Assembly: GCF_037126465.1 (NCBI RefSeq) | Contig: NC_088203.1 | Span: 93,620,668 to 93,684,667 of the forward strand | DNA length: 64,000 nt | DNA from: Ornithodoros turicata | Lineage: Eukaryota > Arthropoda > Arachnida > Ixodida > Argasidae | Reading direction: 5' to 3' | Shown: one piece after another, positions 1-10,932 of the stretch | Layout of the letters: each line of letters opens with the position of its first letter | Position numbering within the stretch: the stretch's first letter is position 1 | Program-made: the position numbers and the translations under genes | The notes under the pieces: generated by a model | What the model was told of the DNA's origin: nothing | What the model saw: the letters and a program-made list of their open reading frames with translations, nothing else | The model's database searches: none

Positions 1-74
1 TTGAGACAGTCCTAACAGCTCCAATTTCAAAGGCAGCAAAGGGGAACACCACAAAACTTACGTGTCTTGTGCAG

Positions 75-409
75 GTCGTTCAAGATCATTACTGTACGCT
101 TCAGAAATCAACTCTTATTGCCATGACTTTCCTGAGGCCAACAAGGCTTCTCAGTACATTGAGGAAGACATTGATGAGGAGGTTGAGGAGCAGAGCTCGT
201 CGTGGAGGGGCATATTCTCTGTCCCGAAGGAAGGGCGTGGATTTGGGTTCTTACGCGGGAACCCCACTAGTCCTGTCAAGGACATGTTTCCTCTCCCGAC
301 ATCAAAGCACGACATGACAACCGTTCCGCCGGACATCGTACGGCAACACGACGGCAACTTCAGCACGGTCATCACCACACGACCGGTTGTCTTGCAAGTT
401 CAGAAGTAG
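75..409 (+). CDS. Probable terminal coding exon of an unidentified host gene
   Basis: An open frame runs to TAG at 407-409. It encodes about 110 residues of non-repetitive, codon-balanced protein: an acidic stretch (EEDIDEEVEEQ), then a Ser/Pro/Gly-rich segment ending TTRPVVLQVQK. No start codon fits, but a possible splice acceptor (tgtcttgtgcag, ending at 74) lies just upstream, so I read it as the last exon entered in phase 1. A second AG ending at 102 could be the real acceptor. A long T/G-rich 3' UTR with a poly(A) signal follows, as expected for a host transcript. There is no signal peptide or membrane segment in view and I do not recognise the family. The composition suggests a cytoplasmic or disordered C-terminal tail. 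Confidence 0.5.
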
Positions 410-1375
410 GAGGGAGAGATAAAAAAAATTGCCCACCATCAAATCACAGACAGAATTGAGAGATTTGCGGATGTAATCGTTCGTTCATGCTGATTACCGA
501 TTTAAATTGTGGAGTTAGTGTAGCGTAAGCATTACATTTTTTTTGTTTTGGGTGTTTCTGCTGGGCACCTTTATTCTGGCAAGAAGGATTTTTGTTTTGT
601 AGCTTTTTTCCATTTATATTGTTGTAGCAAAGTTGATAAAATCAAAGTTTACATGTTCTGTGATCACTTTCTCTTTGTTGTCGTTGTCTTACTGGAAGGC
701 CAGGGTTCATTTGACTTCATTTTGCATTTTTTCCACAAATGATGGTGATGTCAGTGGTGAAGTCCAACTCTGTTCTTGGAGTATGTTTCAAGGAAATGGT
801 TTTACATACCGATATGTGCAATGCAACGGATGATTTACATCCTTTTTCCTTCCACGTCTATTGTACAAAGTACAGCTGGGTCTTGTTACTTCCTTCGCTT
901 TTGAGTGGTCCGTTATTGATACTGTATGTAACCAATCTGTCTATGATCATGAAAGTTGTGATTGGGTTGAACTGATTATCTTCACTAGACATATTAATCG
1001 CAGTGAGAAAGCTTTGGGGCACACACCTTTCATAATTAATGCCAGTAGTGTATTTGTAGGAGCTTTTGGAAGCCAAAGAGAAGAAAATCTTCATTATTCA
1101 TCCATGCAATAGATAGACATTGTTCTGCATTTAATGCACACTATAATGATATCGTTATCTTCCTTTCCATAATTGTCCATTCCTCATTGTACTTGCTATG
1201 TATGGTTTCTGGGTGTTTTATTGTGTGGCTGCTTTGTATGAAAAATGCATGTGGTGTCGCATTGGTAATGTTGCTGCTATCAAGATGAATTATGCATTGG
1301 TATGAGTTTCAGTGACCGTCTGTAGTAGAAATCTCCAGTAGGTATTGTGTGGACAATAAACATAGCTATGGAATG
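410..1375 (+). other. Probable 3' UTR of the upstream gene
   Basis: About 950 bases follow the stop codon. They are T/G-rich, have no long frame and match none of the repeat families elsewhere in the window. The stretch ends at a canonical AATAAA (1355-1360) followed by a GT-rich segment at 1374-1400, the usual layout of an animal poly(A) site. Confidence 0.45.
1355..1360 (+). promoter_or_regulatory. Poly(A) signal AATAAA
   Basis: A canonical AATAAA lies about 945 bases after the stop codon at 407-409, with a GT-rich downstream element at 1374-1400. It is the first good signal after the stop codon. Confidence 0.45.
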
Positions 1376-1399
1376 ATTGTGCTCTCAGTGGTGGCAGTT

Positions 1400-3040
1400 G
1401 CTACACTGGTATTACTGATGTATTGCGCTACAATTTGTAATTCTTTTTATACAACTATTCTCTCAGTGTGGAGTCTCAAAAACTCATTTGGCTACCATGT
1501 TTGTGCGCTGGACATCGTGTGGTAGCACATGCTTGACGTGCAGTAGCGTCTCAAGAGTTTGCAGCATTTTTTTGTACCCTCATGGCTGTAAAGATGCCAG
1601 AGTCGTCGAATGTCTATCCAGTGACTAACGAACTGAATTTGCTACCACTGACCAGCCTTTACGGGAGCAGTAAAAGCCTTATCCTAAAGTCGAGAGAATG
1701 AGCGAGGAAGGTTGACGTCACACTGTGCTGCCTACGTCACGGCAGCAGATCGGGTTGCGTCATCAAGGTCACGCTGCTCCGCACAAATGCTTATCTTTCA
1801 GGGCGTTTCTGTGAACTGAATAGTAGCGCTACGACAGTTTATCCACGATCCGTGGTTAGTCTCTGCTAAGGGGAGAGGGCAACGATTGGAGAAACCACGT
1901 GACGAAGTGTCTGTCCAATCACAAGTCAGCAATAAGGGAGGCATTCGTAGATCGGCGTGTGTACCCAGAAGAAACCACGTGCTCCTCAAACTTGAAATGC
2001 TGCCCCCTTATTTGGAAGAATGACCAGAGAGGTCGCTCCATGGGCAATACGGGAGAGAGGGAAACTCGGGAGCTGTAAATAGACAGCTGACCCACTTGCA
2101 GAGCGTATTGTATTGCGTTGTGATAAGACACCACTCAGTTCATGTTTTGCATGCTCGCTCCATACAGTCTGATGGTGATGCGTGTGCCAAACGTACACGT
2201 CTTGTCCGATGGGTGCTCCTGGGACCCGATCTTGAACTTTCACATAGCACTCGGTGTGGTTATATTTAAATCGCGCTCTCCAAAGCGCCTTTGGTAGGCT
2301 CGTGTATAAGAGCATAGAGTAGACAAAGCGCCACCTGGAAGCCTGGCAAAAATCGTCGAGAGAAAGTTGACGATATTGTTGTGAAAAAATGGCTAGGAAG
2401 CAAGCGATCTGACGATATTGTAGTGTTTCTTGGTGGTTGCTTTTTTTTTTTTTTTTTTTTCAGTGACCTTTCTGGTCTCTACGCTTGTGAAGATCTTACA
2501 CGAGCTCTGCCCTGATCCAAAAGGGATAAGGCGATCCTGATCCAGAGTTCGTATCACGGGCCGAAATGATGCATTTAACACGCGTTTTGTAGCGTAGCAC
2601 TCACCGGGGCTCGGCCGAGCACCGAGAAGAGCAGTAAGCCAGCTTGACTTGGCTAGCCTCTCCTTATATCTCTGAACGAATGCCCTCCACAGCTACTGCA
2701 TAACACCATCCGAGATACATATGTGAAGAATAACCTATGGGTGTTTCACCTACAGTAATAAAAAAAATTTTAATTGAGGGAAATGTTTTTCTAAATCGAA
2801 CTTTGAAAATTGCCAAGCGAACATCACTTTTTTTACAGAAATATGAAGTCCTCCACGGATAACCACAGACCTAACAAATACTATGTACAGTATCGCAAGT
2901 GAAATAGTCGAAAAAAATTAGTAAAAATTCCGCTTTAGCCCCTCTTGCTTGATTGTCCCAAAGAAGAGCGCACGGAAGGTGCGGGGAGAGGAGGAAGTGT
3001 TCCCGCCTTTTGTTTTACCTCAGGGTCATCTTGATGACAT
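1400..3040. other. Intergenic stretch, no gene recognised
   Basis: Short frames on both strands show no family signature. A palindromic TGACGTCA (CRE-like) lies at 1713-1720. A run of 20 T at 2441-2460 could be the poly(A) tail of an old minus-strand retroposon, but no recognisable body adjoins it. Confidence 0.4.
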
Positions 3041-3045
3041 CAGGG

Positions 3046-4145
3046 TCATTCAATGCCAAACGTCCCAGACATTGCGCTCAACCGTCTCCGATTTCTTTAA
3101 AATAAATTGTGGTTGATTGTTCCCATGCAGCCAATGCACTCCTGGCTCATTTTTGCCACAAAACTTTTTTGCGCGCCGTGGCCGCCTCTTTAAGTTTGTC
3201 ATTTGACATGTGACCTACCTGGCGAAAAAAAATTCTAACAAAATAGCTTTTGCGCAGATTCCAACCAAATCTGTTCTGGGTGAAGACAAAGCATAATACT
3301 TTCTTGCCAGGACTGTTGAAGTTTGATCGACCTTTTTATCGAGGGTTTATGCCCCGAGAAAACTGTACCATTTCGTTAACTTTTGGAATTTTTTACGGAA
3401 CTGCAATTTTTTCATAGCTATTGAAACTGTTTAGCACTGTTGCGTAGGAGGCATAGAACGTGTTAAAAATATTTGGAGGCTCGCAGACTTGGAAGAGTAC
3501 GCGGAAAAAAAATCATTTCGGAAATATTGTTCTTTTGCCATATATTCAGCCGTCACCAGCTCCGGTGGCGCAGCGGTAACGCGTGCGCTTGGAGACTGGG
3601 AGGTCCGCGGTTCGAATCCGCGGGCCGGCTGTGCCGTCTGGGGTTTTTCCTGGGTTTCCCTCAGATGTGTAATAGGCGTATGCCGGCACAGTTCCCCTGA
3701 AGTCGGCCCATGGACGCAGCTATCCTCCCCCCGCTCGGATTCCGCTCGGTCTTCCACTTCACCCTTTCCTCTCCTCCTCTCCACCACCTTTCCCTTCCCG
3801 AGAAACATGCCGCCTAATCAGGCAGGCAGACCTCTCGGGTTCCTCCCAACCGACACTCCTCCTCCTATTCAGCCGTCTCTTGCACGCTGAGGAGGTCCTG
3901 ATAAAAATATGAGACAAATTGCATTTGATAGTACGCCTCTTCAACATTTATTTTACAAAGTTTCATCCATGGTTTCATCGAAACACTTTTTGTTTTAGCA
4001 GCGAAAAAAAAAAAAAAAGAAAATGAAGTTGACCACCCCCGCACTCATCCTGCATTGCTCCGCAAGGCTGCTTCACCCCAAGACGCATCGCCGCCGCGCA
4101 CACGGGAGCTGCCGAAACCAATTTGCGTTCTTCAGCGAAAAAAAA
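3046..4145 (+). repeat. Unclassified dispersed repeat, copy A, split by a SINE
   Basis: This stretch aligns in reverse complement with 11815-12615. Shared blocks include the ATGCCAAACGTCCCAGACATT region near 3052, 'GGTCCTGATAAAA' at 3894 and the block containing 'GCTGCTTCACCCCAAGACGC' near 4067. Divergence is clear but the order is preserved. It has no coding capacity and several A/T homopolymers. Copy A carries a 311-bp SINE that copy B lacks. The family is unknown; it could be a non-autonomous DNA element or an old LINE 3' region. Confidence 0.7.
3555..3865 (+). mobile_element. tRNA-derived SINE (Ruka-like) with 12-bp target duplication
   Basis: The head is tRNA-like: A box TGGCGCAGCGGT and B box GGTTCGAATCC, with a long variable region between them as in tRNA-Ser/Leu. 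The body is 'GCCGGCTGTGCCGTCTGGGG..' and recurs at 24.3, 24.8, 25.2, 45.5 and 48.8 kb. The 12-bp direct repeat TATTCAGCCGTC flanks it at 3543-3554 and 3866-3877. The host repeat is continuous without the SINE in copy B near 12.07 kb, so this is a true insertion. The tail is short and CT-rich. Resemblance to the tick SINE Ruka is from memory. Confidence 0.85.
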
Positions 4146-4149
4146 AAAA

Positions 4150-4717
4150 AAAATACAGAAATTAATCTTCCAAGCCTCATGTTTTCACGAGAACGGCCTA
4201 CTGCAGCGACGCAGTTAAATAGGAACACTGGGCCTAGGGATGTACTTCGGTGACAACGGGTACTTGTGGGCTATTGAAGAACCATAATCTGAGCGATGAC
4301 GCACACAACGCTTACTAGCATCGACTCTACGGCGCCAGGCAAAAAAGGGTGTCGTGGGGATATGTTTCATAATTTCTTTTTTAAAGGAAAGGAAACGTTA
4401 GTCATGATGGAGGCTTGCTATTCCCAAAAGCAAAGAGAAACAAACAAAAAGGAAGAAGAAACAGAGATACAGATAATTAAGGAGAAACACAGAAAAAAAC
4501 AGCTCCTTCGCTAGTCGACAACAACGACAACTTCGGCTACGACAAAAGAACACAATAACAGAAGGAAAGACTTAAAACTCTCCAAGTGACGTCTTGAATA
4601 TAAGGAGCCAGCTCAGGAGGACGGTGTCGCCTCCGATCAGTCCGTCGTCATCGAAGTACATCCCTGGCTCCAGTGCTCCTTGTGTACTGCGCCACCACAG
4701 AAGGCCGTTCTCATGAG
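4150..4717. other. Unassigned stretch left of the LTR element
   Basis: A/T-rich sequence with poly(A) runs at 4138-4153 and short frames of no recognisable family. It directly precedes the AACC target copy (4718-4721) of the Gypsy element. Confidence 0.4.
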
Positions 4718-4721
4718 AACC

Positions 4722-4871
4722 TGTGGGACACTATCCCAGCTAGAGATAAGAGAGACACGCCCGGCCAGCGAGCCCCAAATCGAAGGAATGATTTATTCTG
4801 CACGGCCTAGCGCTGAGGCGCGATGCGTGGGCGGCGCCAGCTGACCGGCTTCGTCTTCGGCAGTCACCACA
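4722..4871 (-). repeat. 3' LTR (150 bp, intact)
   Basis: Read on the minus strand it runs from TGTGGTGACTGCC to GTGTCCCACA and contains an AATAAA poly(A) signal. It starts directly after a G-rich polypurine tract (about 4873-4890). Its sequence recurs in two pieces at 10437-10491 and 11680-11774. Differences between the LTR copies are scattered substitutions, so the insertion is not very recent. Confidence 0.88.
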
Positions 4872-4872
4872 G

Positions 4873-4890
4873 CTGCCCCCCCCCCCCCCT
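4873..4890 (-). other. Polypurine tract of the LTR element
   Basis: On the minus strand a run of about 14 G, with GCAGC on its LTR side, lies directly 5' of the LTR start. This is the standard position for plus-strand DNA priming. The unbroken G-run is unusually homopolymeric for a polypurine tract. Confidence 0.7.
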
Positions 4891-5158
4891 TCTGTCTGCC
4901 GACGGTACGGGAAGGTTAGCATGCTTCAGATGAGAGGGCGCATGGGGGTACGTAATAATTCCAGGCTTCACCTGTACGGGCGTAGGAGGTGCTGGAAAGG
5001 CTGGTCCGGGGAGGGAGGAAACGGGATGATCTTTGTCAATGAAGGCAGGCTTTAGCCTGTTGATGGAGACAGACCATGGTCGGCCGTGGACGTCGATGAC
5101 AAAAGTCTTGCGGGAACGACGCAGAACCTTGTAAAGCCCGGAATACGGAGGCTCGAGT

Positions 5159-5765
5159 TAGAGCCCTGCGCGGATGAGATTTTTGGCATCCGCATCCGCG
5201 CACACATTACCGCATCCGATCCGCATCCGCACCATACACAACAGTTTACATCCGCATCCGATCCGCTGAGCAAAACGCACCATCCGCATCCGATCCGCAA
5301 AATCCGCACGTTTCGAAAGACGCGTAAAGACCGCCGGAAGCATGTTGGTATAATTTCGGATGCCTCCATGCTGTCACGGAAGGACTCAGTCATGACGACA
5401 AGCAAAGGTAAACCTTTCAACAAACGCGATATGGAGAGACTTCTGGAACGCGTGGAACGCTACCTCGTCGGTGCTCGCGCGGTTCGAGACGCCAGAATGC
5501 CTCCTCTCCCGTCTTGGCGCCGTGCATGGACAAAGGTGAACCCGAGCATGCGCTCGCAGTCGGCTGTCGGCGCGCAATACAAATAAATTGCTGGTGGAAA
5601 AATGACAGCGATCCGCTACCGATCCGCTGCCTTCGTATCCGCATCCGATCCGCATCTGACCTCGCGCCATCCGATCCGCACACCGCAGAAAGTGCTAAAT
5701 TTTCATCCGAATCCGCAAGTATCTTGCGGATATCCGCTTCCATCCGCGGATGGTGCAGGGCTCTA
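5159..5765. mobile_element. Non-autonomous hAT-like element, 8-bp TSD (hAT-A)
   Basis: Terminal inverted repeats TAGAGCCCTGC / GCAGGGCTCTA bound 607 bp. The 8-bp GCTCGAGT flanks it at 5151-5158 and 5766-5773. Its interior is full of short 'ATCCGCATCCGATCC' subterminal repeats on both sides. No transposase frame is credible. Removing it restores the integrase C-terminal reading. The 8-bp duplication and TIR style point to the hAT superfamily. Confidence 0.88.
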
Positions 5766-6169
5766 GCTCGAGTGCGCGACGAAGGCGATCCGTCCGGAGG
5801 AAAACGTGGGACGGGACGAAGGGATGTGATGATGCTACCGCTCGGGTCGGAGTAGAAGGAAGCGTAGCAAAAGTTTGTCTGAGGCGGGCGAGGTAAGCAG
5901 GCTGGTCCGTGCAGGGGACGGATGAAGGTACAAAGACGTCGGCGGGCAGGCGGTGCGGGGTTCCATATACCAGCTCCGCCGACGAACAGCCAAGATCGAC
6001 TGTAACTGCCGCGCGGATGCCCAATAGGATGGACGGGAGGAGAACTGATCAGCTCGCACGGTCACCGTGGGCCATAATAGCTTGCTTGAGGTGACGATGG
6101 AAACGCTCCACCAAGGCCGTTGCACGCCGAGTGGTAGGCGGAAGTGCGAATGCGCTCGGTTCCGAGGAG

Positions 6170-7031
6170 CAGTGTTGCCAACATTTTTTCGGCGCTCCCT
6201 CCAAATCAACCCCAAAACCCTCTAGAATCTGAACAAAAACCTCCGTTTTTAAAAATATCGTGTATTTTCAGTGAAACAATTAGGTATTGATGATATACTG
6301 ATATATTCACTTGCGCGGAACAAGATATCACAGGTTTGCATATGAAGGCATGTTCTTCACCGAGCAACGCCCCGACTCGAGTTGAGGTGAGAATAGTGAG
6401 AAAATAAAAGTAAAGAGTGTGGATCGAGTCTAGAAGTCTGGCAGAATGCACTGCTTTGCAATGCTATGCTTTGGGATACCTCTTCTAGTCAGTCTTTGAA
6501 TATCAAGTTTAAGTCACTCCTTCGAGAACTTCGGTTGGTATGGTGACTTCTTCTCTGGATCGGAAGGCTTCCCCATTATTGTGAGGAGGGATATTGTGCC
6601 ACAGAAGCAAACAGACTCGCGAAAAATCGAAAGAGCTTCACAGAGCATGCAAAAACCAACACGCGTCCGCCGTCACGGAGAGGAGCGGACGCTTGGCCGG
6701 AGCAGACGCCAGCACACGAAGCACGAAGAAACCCCCGAGTAAGCCGCATAAGGTGTGCAACACGCTACTTTCTAAAACATAAGGCGTTCTGAAACTTCTG
6801 GAGTTTGTCATCTGACATTCGTTGATCCTGTTTTGGGGTCGTATTAGCAAAACTTCTATGGGTACAAACTTGTATGGGTACATGACGAATGTTGAAATTC
6901 CTCTGAAATCCCTCCGAAGTGCAACCGAAACCTCCAGATTTCCCTCCTCCCTCCAAATCGAAATTCTTCCCGCTAGGCTCCTGCACAAATCCTCCAGATT
7001 TGGAGGGAAATCCTCCAACTTGGCAACACTG
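6170..7031. mobile_element. Non-autonomous hAT-like element, 8-bp TSD (hAT-B)
   Basis: TIRs CAGTGTTGCCAA / TTGGCAACACTG bound 862 bp, with perfect 8-bp copies of CCGAGGAG at 6162-6169 and 7032-7039. Subterminal 'CTCCAAAT' motifs recur near both ends. It splits the integrase core between LRLLG and the TERIRTSAYH segment. No transposase is visible. Its TIR differs from that of the 5159-5765 element, so two hAT families hit the same element. Confidence 0.9.
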
Positions 7032-9485
7032 CCGAGGAGGCGCAGGAAAGCTGCGAAGAGGTGGCTCTCAAACTGTGGTCTCCTGTCTGTGACGACTTCC
7101 TCTGGGACGCCGAAGCGCGAAACCCAGGTGGACAGGAACGTGTGCGCAACGGTCTCAGCAGTCGAGTCCTTCATGGGAGAGGCTTCGGGCCAACGCGTGT
7201 ATCTGTCGACGCAGGTCAATAGGTAACGGTGGCCCTGTGATGATGGTAGAGGCCCGACAATGTCAAGATGGACCGTGCTGAACCTGGCGCTGGGAGGCAG
7301 AAAGGTGGCGAGAGGAGACACGGTGTGCGTATGGCATTTGCTGAGCTGGCAAGGAATGTAAGTGCGCACCCAACGACGGATGTCCTTGCGCGCTCCGGGC
7401 CAAACAAACCGTTGAAGAATCAACGCCGTGGAGGCGCGGACTCCAGGGTGTGCGAGGCCATGGAGGGAGTCAAAAGCAGCCTTCCGCAAGGCAGCGGGAA
7501 TTACTGGACGAGGCTCAGCATTGGTAGTGTCGCACAGAACAGGCCGCGTGCAGCCAGGCAAGGGCAAATCCTGAAGTTTGAGGCTTGTTGAATGACCGTT
7601 ACGAAGGTGAGCGATCTCAGAGTCTTCAGATTGTGCTTAGGCGATGGCGTCGGCGCTGAGGACTGTCGCTCCGGTCACAGCGTGAACACGACTCAAAGCG
7701 TCCGCTACAGCATTGCTGGGCCCTTTAATATGGCGGATGTCAGTGGTGAATTCAGAAATATAAGCGAGGTGCCTAATCTCGCGAGGGCTGTACTTCGTGC
7801 TAGCGGATGAGAAAGCACCGAGGAATGGCTTATGGTCGGTGAAAATGGTGAAGCTTCTGCACTCCAAGAAATGACGGAAGTGACGCACTGCAGAGTACGT
7901 CGCGTGGGGTTCCTTCCCGATGGCACTATACTTTGACTCCGTGGGACTGAGCTTGCGTGAGAAGAACGCGAGCGTCACATGGACACCGTCGACCTCTTGC
8001 TGTAGAGCCGCGCCAATGGCGTTATCCGAAGAGTCAGCAACGAGGCCCGTGGGAGCGTCGTGCCGTGGATTACTAAGCATTGTAGCCGAAGCCAGGGCGT
8101 CCTTGACGCAGTTGAAGGCAGCTCGCAGGTCTTTGTTCCAGGGCAGAGGTGCCGCGGGAGAGGAAGCTGGTTTGGTCTTCAGCAATTCTTCGAGGGGTCG
8201 AAGAAGTACCGCGCAGGACGGGACGAAACCACGGACGGGAAGTTGACCAGCCCAAGGAAACGACGTAGCTGACGGACAGAGGTTGGCAGAGGAAACTCCT
8301 TGATCGCTCGCACTTTTTGGGGAAGGGGGAATATTCCGTCGGCGGTGATCTGATGCCCGAGGAACTCCAGCGAAAGCTTGCCGAATTCGCACTTCTGGGC
8401 ATTGATGACGATGCCGTGCTGTTGTAATCGTGCGAAAACCTGGCGGAGGTGTTGCGCGTGCTGCTCCTTGGTTTCACTGGCCACGAGGATATCATCCAGG
8501 TAGGCAAAAGCAAACGGCAAACCTCGCAAGATGGAGTCGACGAATCTTTGGAACGTCTGCGCGGCATTCTTTAAGCCGAAAGGCATCCTGAGAAATTCGA
8601 ACAGCCCGAAAGGCGTCGTTATGGCAGTCTTGGGGACGTCTTCGGTAGCCATCGGAATTTGGTGGTACGCTTTTACCAAGTCGATTTTACTGAAGAGACG
8701 GGCACCACCCAAATTCATGGTGAAATCCTGAATATTGGGTAAGGGATATCGATCCGGCTTGGTGACCACATTGAGTGCCCTGTAGTCCCCATAAGGTCTC
8801 CAATCACCCGTTTTCTTAGGGACCATGTGCAAAGGGGAGGCCCAGTCACTTTGAGAAGGTCTCGCAATACCAATAGCAAGCATGTGTTGGAACTCAGCTT
8901 GGGCGATGTTGAATTTTTCAGCCGCAAGCCGACGTGGTCGAAAGTGTACGGAGGGACCGGCTGTTTGAATGTGGTGAACCACATCGTGACGTACTGGCTG
9001 GGTCCAATCCGGAGGCTTCGTCAAGGACGGAAATTGGCTGAGGACGGCGGCAAAAAGCGACTGGAGCGAGGAGATGGTGATGGCTGGAGGAGGCTGACGG
9101 ACAATAGAGGGATGTCCGGGAGTACGCAAGGTTGTCTTTGGGTCCACGATGGCTTTGCGACAGAGATCGACGACCAAACCAAAGTGGTGCAGAAAATCGG
9201 CACCGAGTACGTTGTGCTCAATTGCAGCAGTTTTGAATACCCAGGGAAAGGAGCGCCGTAGGCCAAGAGACAGCGTCACCGAACGTTCACCGTAAACAGG
9301 GATGCCGATGCCGTTTGCAGCTACGAGATGGTAGATGGGTTGTCGTAGCCCTTATGTTCGAGTAGCAGGGATTGAACTGACTTCTGCTCCGGTGTCGACC
9401 AGGAAACGGCGTCAGGACGTTCTGTTCGAGACGTAAAGAAGGCAGCTACCGCTGCTGCAGGTTGATGGGGATGCGCACACCGCCG

Positions 9486-10433
9486 TTAGCGACCCCCGGG
9501 GCGGTTTCCCGGCCAGGCGCAAGGTGATTGGCACCTTCGAGCTCTTGCGCCGTATTGCCAGTGGAACCAACAGAACTCCGTCGGATTCTCTTCAGGCGCT
9601 GGCGAGGAACGACGGGCTCCGCGGGGGGATCTTGCCTGACGACGGCGACGCGCGACGCTGCGGTCATCTGTGCTGGGCTGCACATGCGGCAAAACGGATG
9701 CCAGCAGGGACGTTATGTTCTGCAAGTCGTCCTGCAGCTCTTGAAGGGCGGTACGATGGCCGCTGTTGTGATCTTCCGCTGGTGCAGAGGGGAGTGGGCA
9801 TGGGGCACGGCCGGCGGACGGCGTGTGAGCTTCGGAAAGCTGGACCGTTGAGATAGCCGGAACTGCCACCTCCATGATCTTATCGTCATGTTCCGCAAGT
9901 TCGGAGATGGAAAGGGTGTTGGCTGTTGCGAGCAGCATCTGCACGGCTGGTGGGAGTCGCTGCAAGAGGAGCTCCTTGAGCAAGGGTTCATCGAAGGTGG
10001 CGGCACGCTCGCCGAGAAGGCGCTGCATGTGACGCAAGAATTGTGATGGGCGCCTATCCACAAGGTCCTCTGCGGACAAGAGTTGCTGCAGGCGCTTGCG
10101 TTCTGAGGCGGTAGTTCGTTCGATGATGGCCGCCTTCAGCGTATCATACGGCATAGGAGGGGCTATCCAACAGAGAATGTCAGCGACTTCTGTAGCAATG
10201 TCTGGGGGTAGCACCGAGACGACATGAGAGTACCTCGTAGCTTGTGAAGTGATACCAGCCAGATGGAATTGGCACTCTACTTGTGAAAACCAAACGTTTG
10301 GGTTGGCGTTCCAGAAGGGCGGGAGCCGTACTGCTATGTGTCCAACGCTGGGGCGGGAGGCAGGGTCGTTGCGGTCTCCCGTATCGTTCTGGGCCCCTGT
10401 CGGAGGCGCAGCGTGTTCCATCGTTCGGGTCAC
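9486..10433 (-). CDS. gag: Gag-like protein of the Gypsy element
   Basis: A 315-residue open frame with a capsid-like segment (RLPPFWNANPNVWFSQVECQ..GITSQATRY) typical of CsRn1/Gypsy gag in invertebrates. It has an Arg-rich stretch near residue 265 and a C-terminal Cys/His motif CWFHWQYGARARRCQSPC. The more likely start is the second Met (near 10421), because the first lies next to the primer site. Pol follows leftward. It would assemble the particle and package RNA; the frame is intact although pol is dead. Confidence 0.85.
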   Translation of the reverse strand: MTRTMEHAAPPTGAQNDTGDRNDPASRPSVGHIAVRLPPFWNANPNVWFSQVECQFHLAGITSQATRYSHVVSVLPPDIATEVADILCWIAPPMPYDTLKAAIIERTTASERKRLQQLLSAEDLVDRRPSQFLRHMQRLLGERAATFDEPLLKELLLQRLPPAVQMLLATANTLSISELAEHDDKIMEVAVPAISTVQLSEAHTPSAGRAPCPLPSAPAEDHNSGHRTALQELQDDLQNITSLLASVLPHVQPSTDDRSVARRRRQARSPRGARRSSPAPEENPTEFCWFHWQYGARARRCQSPCAWPGNRPGGR

Positions 10434-10435
10434 CA
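10420..10435 (-). other. Primer binding site, tRNA-Trp type
   Basis: One base after the LTR end, the minus strand reads TGGTGACCCGAACGA. The first nine bases match the complement of the tRNA-Trp 3' end, the primer reported for CsRn1-like elements. Confidence 0.75.
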
Positions 10436-10436
10436 G

Positions 10437-10491
10437 TGTGGTACACTATCACAGCTAGAGATAAAAGAGACACGTCCGGCCAGCGAGCCCC
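10437..10491 (-). repeat. 5' LTR, inner part (other part at 11680-11774)
   Basis: This matches the last ~55 bp of the 150-bp LTR. The remaining ~95 bp, including the AATAAA and the TG end, lie at 11680-11774, displaced by the LINE insertion. The imperfect 8-bp repeat CGAGCCCC (10484-10491) / CGAGCGCC (11672-11679) marks the break. Confidence 0.88.
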
Positions 10492-10625
10492 TTCTTCTTC
10501 TTCTTCATCTAACTGGATAGGGTCTGGAGCTATGTGGTCTCCCTGGTGGGCACCTGCAGCTCCATTTGTTGTTGTTGTTGCTCCTCAAGCGGGATGGCGC
10601 TCCATTTCTTTTAAGCTTCAGCGTA

Positions 10626-10932
10626 TCTGAATATAGTCCAATTGCCGGGAGTAGACATCTTTACTAGTTTGAACCGCACCGGCTTTCAACAAACATAACC
10701 AAATACAGTTAACGTTTCGGGTCCCATTCGGGTCCCATCATCAGAATGACGCTGTCCTGGTCGTCACCGGGTATTTACGTAGAAGAGGAGCTCCTCTACG
10801 CTCCTCTTCTACGTAAATACCCGGTGACGACCAGGACAGCGTCATTCTGATGATGGGACCCGAATGGGACCCGAAACGTTAACTGTATTTTGTTATGTTT
10901 GTTGAAAGCCGGTGCGGTTCAAACTAGTAAAA
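10626..10932. mobile_element. Penelope-like palindromic insertion with 13-bp TSD
   Basis: Two 132-bp arms (10660-10791 and 10800-10931) are near-perfect inverted copies around an 8-bp spacer. The 13-bp AAGCTTCAGCGTA flanks the insertion at 10613-10625 and 10933-10945. Each arm carries a hammerhead-like core next to 'CCGAAACGTTAAC', the signature of Penelope-like element termini. The whole lies inside the LINE, which lies inside the LTR. No RT or GIY-YIG coding is present, so it is a terminal fragment pair. Confidence 0.75.
10847..10877 (+). ncRNA. Hammerhead ribozyme-like core (mirror copy at 10714-10744, minus)
   Basis: CTGATGA is followed by a GGG/CCC-capable stem II with an internal mismatch, then GAAAC. 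These are the invariant core blocks of a type I hammerhead. A three-pair stem III closed by a TTAAC loop can be drawn next. Stem I pairing is not evident, so activity is uncertain. The mirror arm has the same motif on the other strand. Confidence 0.5.

Larger units (their letters stand above)
4880..9450 (-). pseudogene. Gypsy pol: protease, RT, RNase H, integrase (broken)
   Basis: Protease motif LVDTGAEVS lies near 9385-9415, with an in-frame stop at about 9351. RT at 8250-9280 shows [29 protein letters not shown] and the catalytic YLDD. A frameshift near 8247 separates RT from RNase H (7640-8240: VADSSDNAIGAAL, FTDHKPF, DALSR). A stop at about 7638 precedes integrase (7040-7570), which has a CQLSKC zinc-finger half, HLDIVGPLP and VTDRRPQFES (R where G is usual). 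A hAT (6170-7031) cuts integrase just after LRLLG; the frame resumes leftward of 6160 with a one-base shift at NGLVERFHR. A second hAT (5159-5765) precedes the C-terminal GPY/F-like module PPYSGLYKVLRR (near 5110-5155). Confidence 0.9.

Noticed and set aside
5086..5855. Overlapping frames of 60-166 codons in the ATCCG-rich region
   Set aside because: Produced by the subterminal repeats of a non-autonomous hAT element. No transposase motifs.
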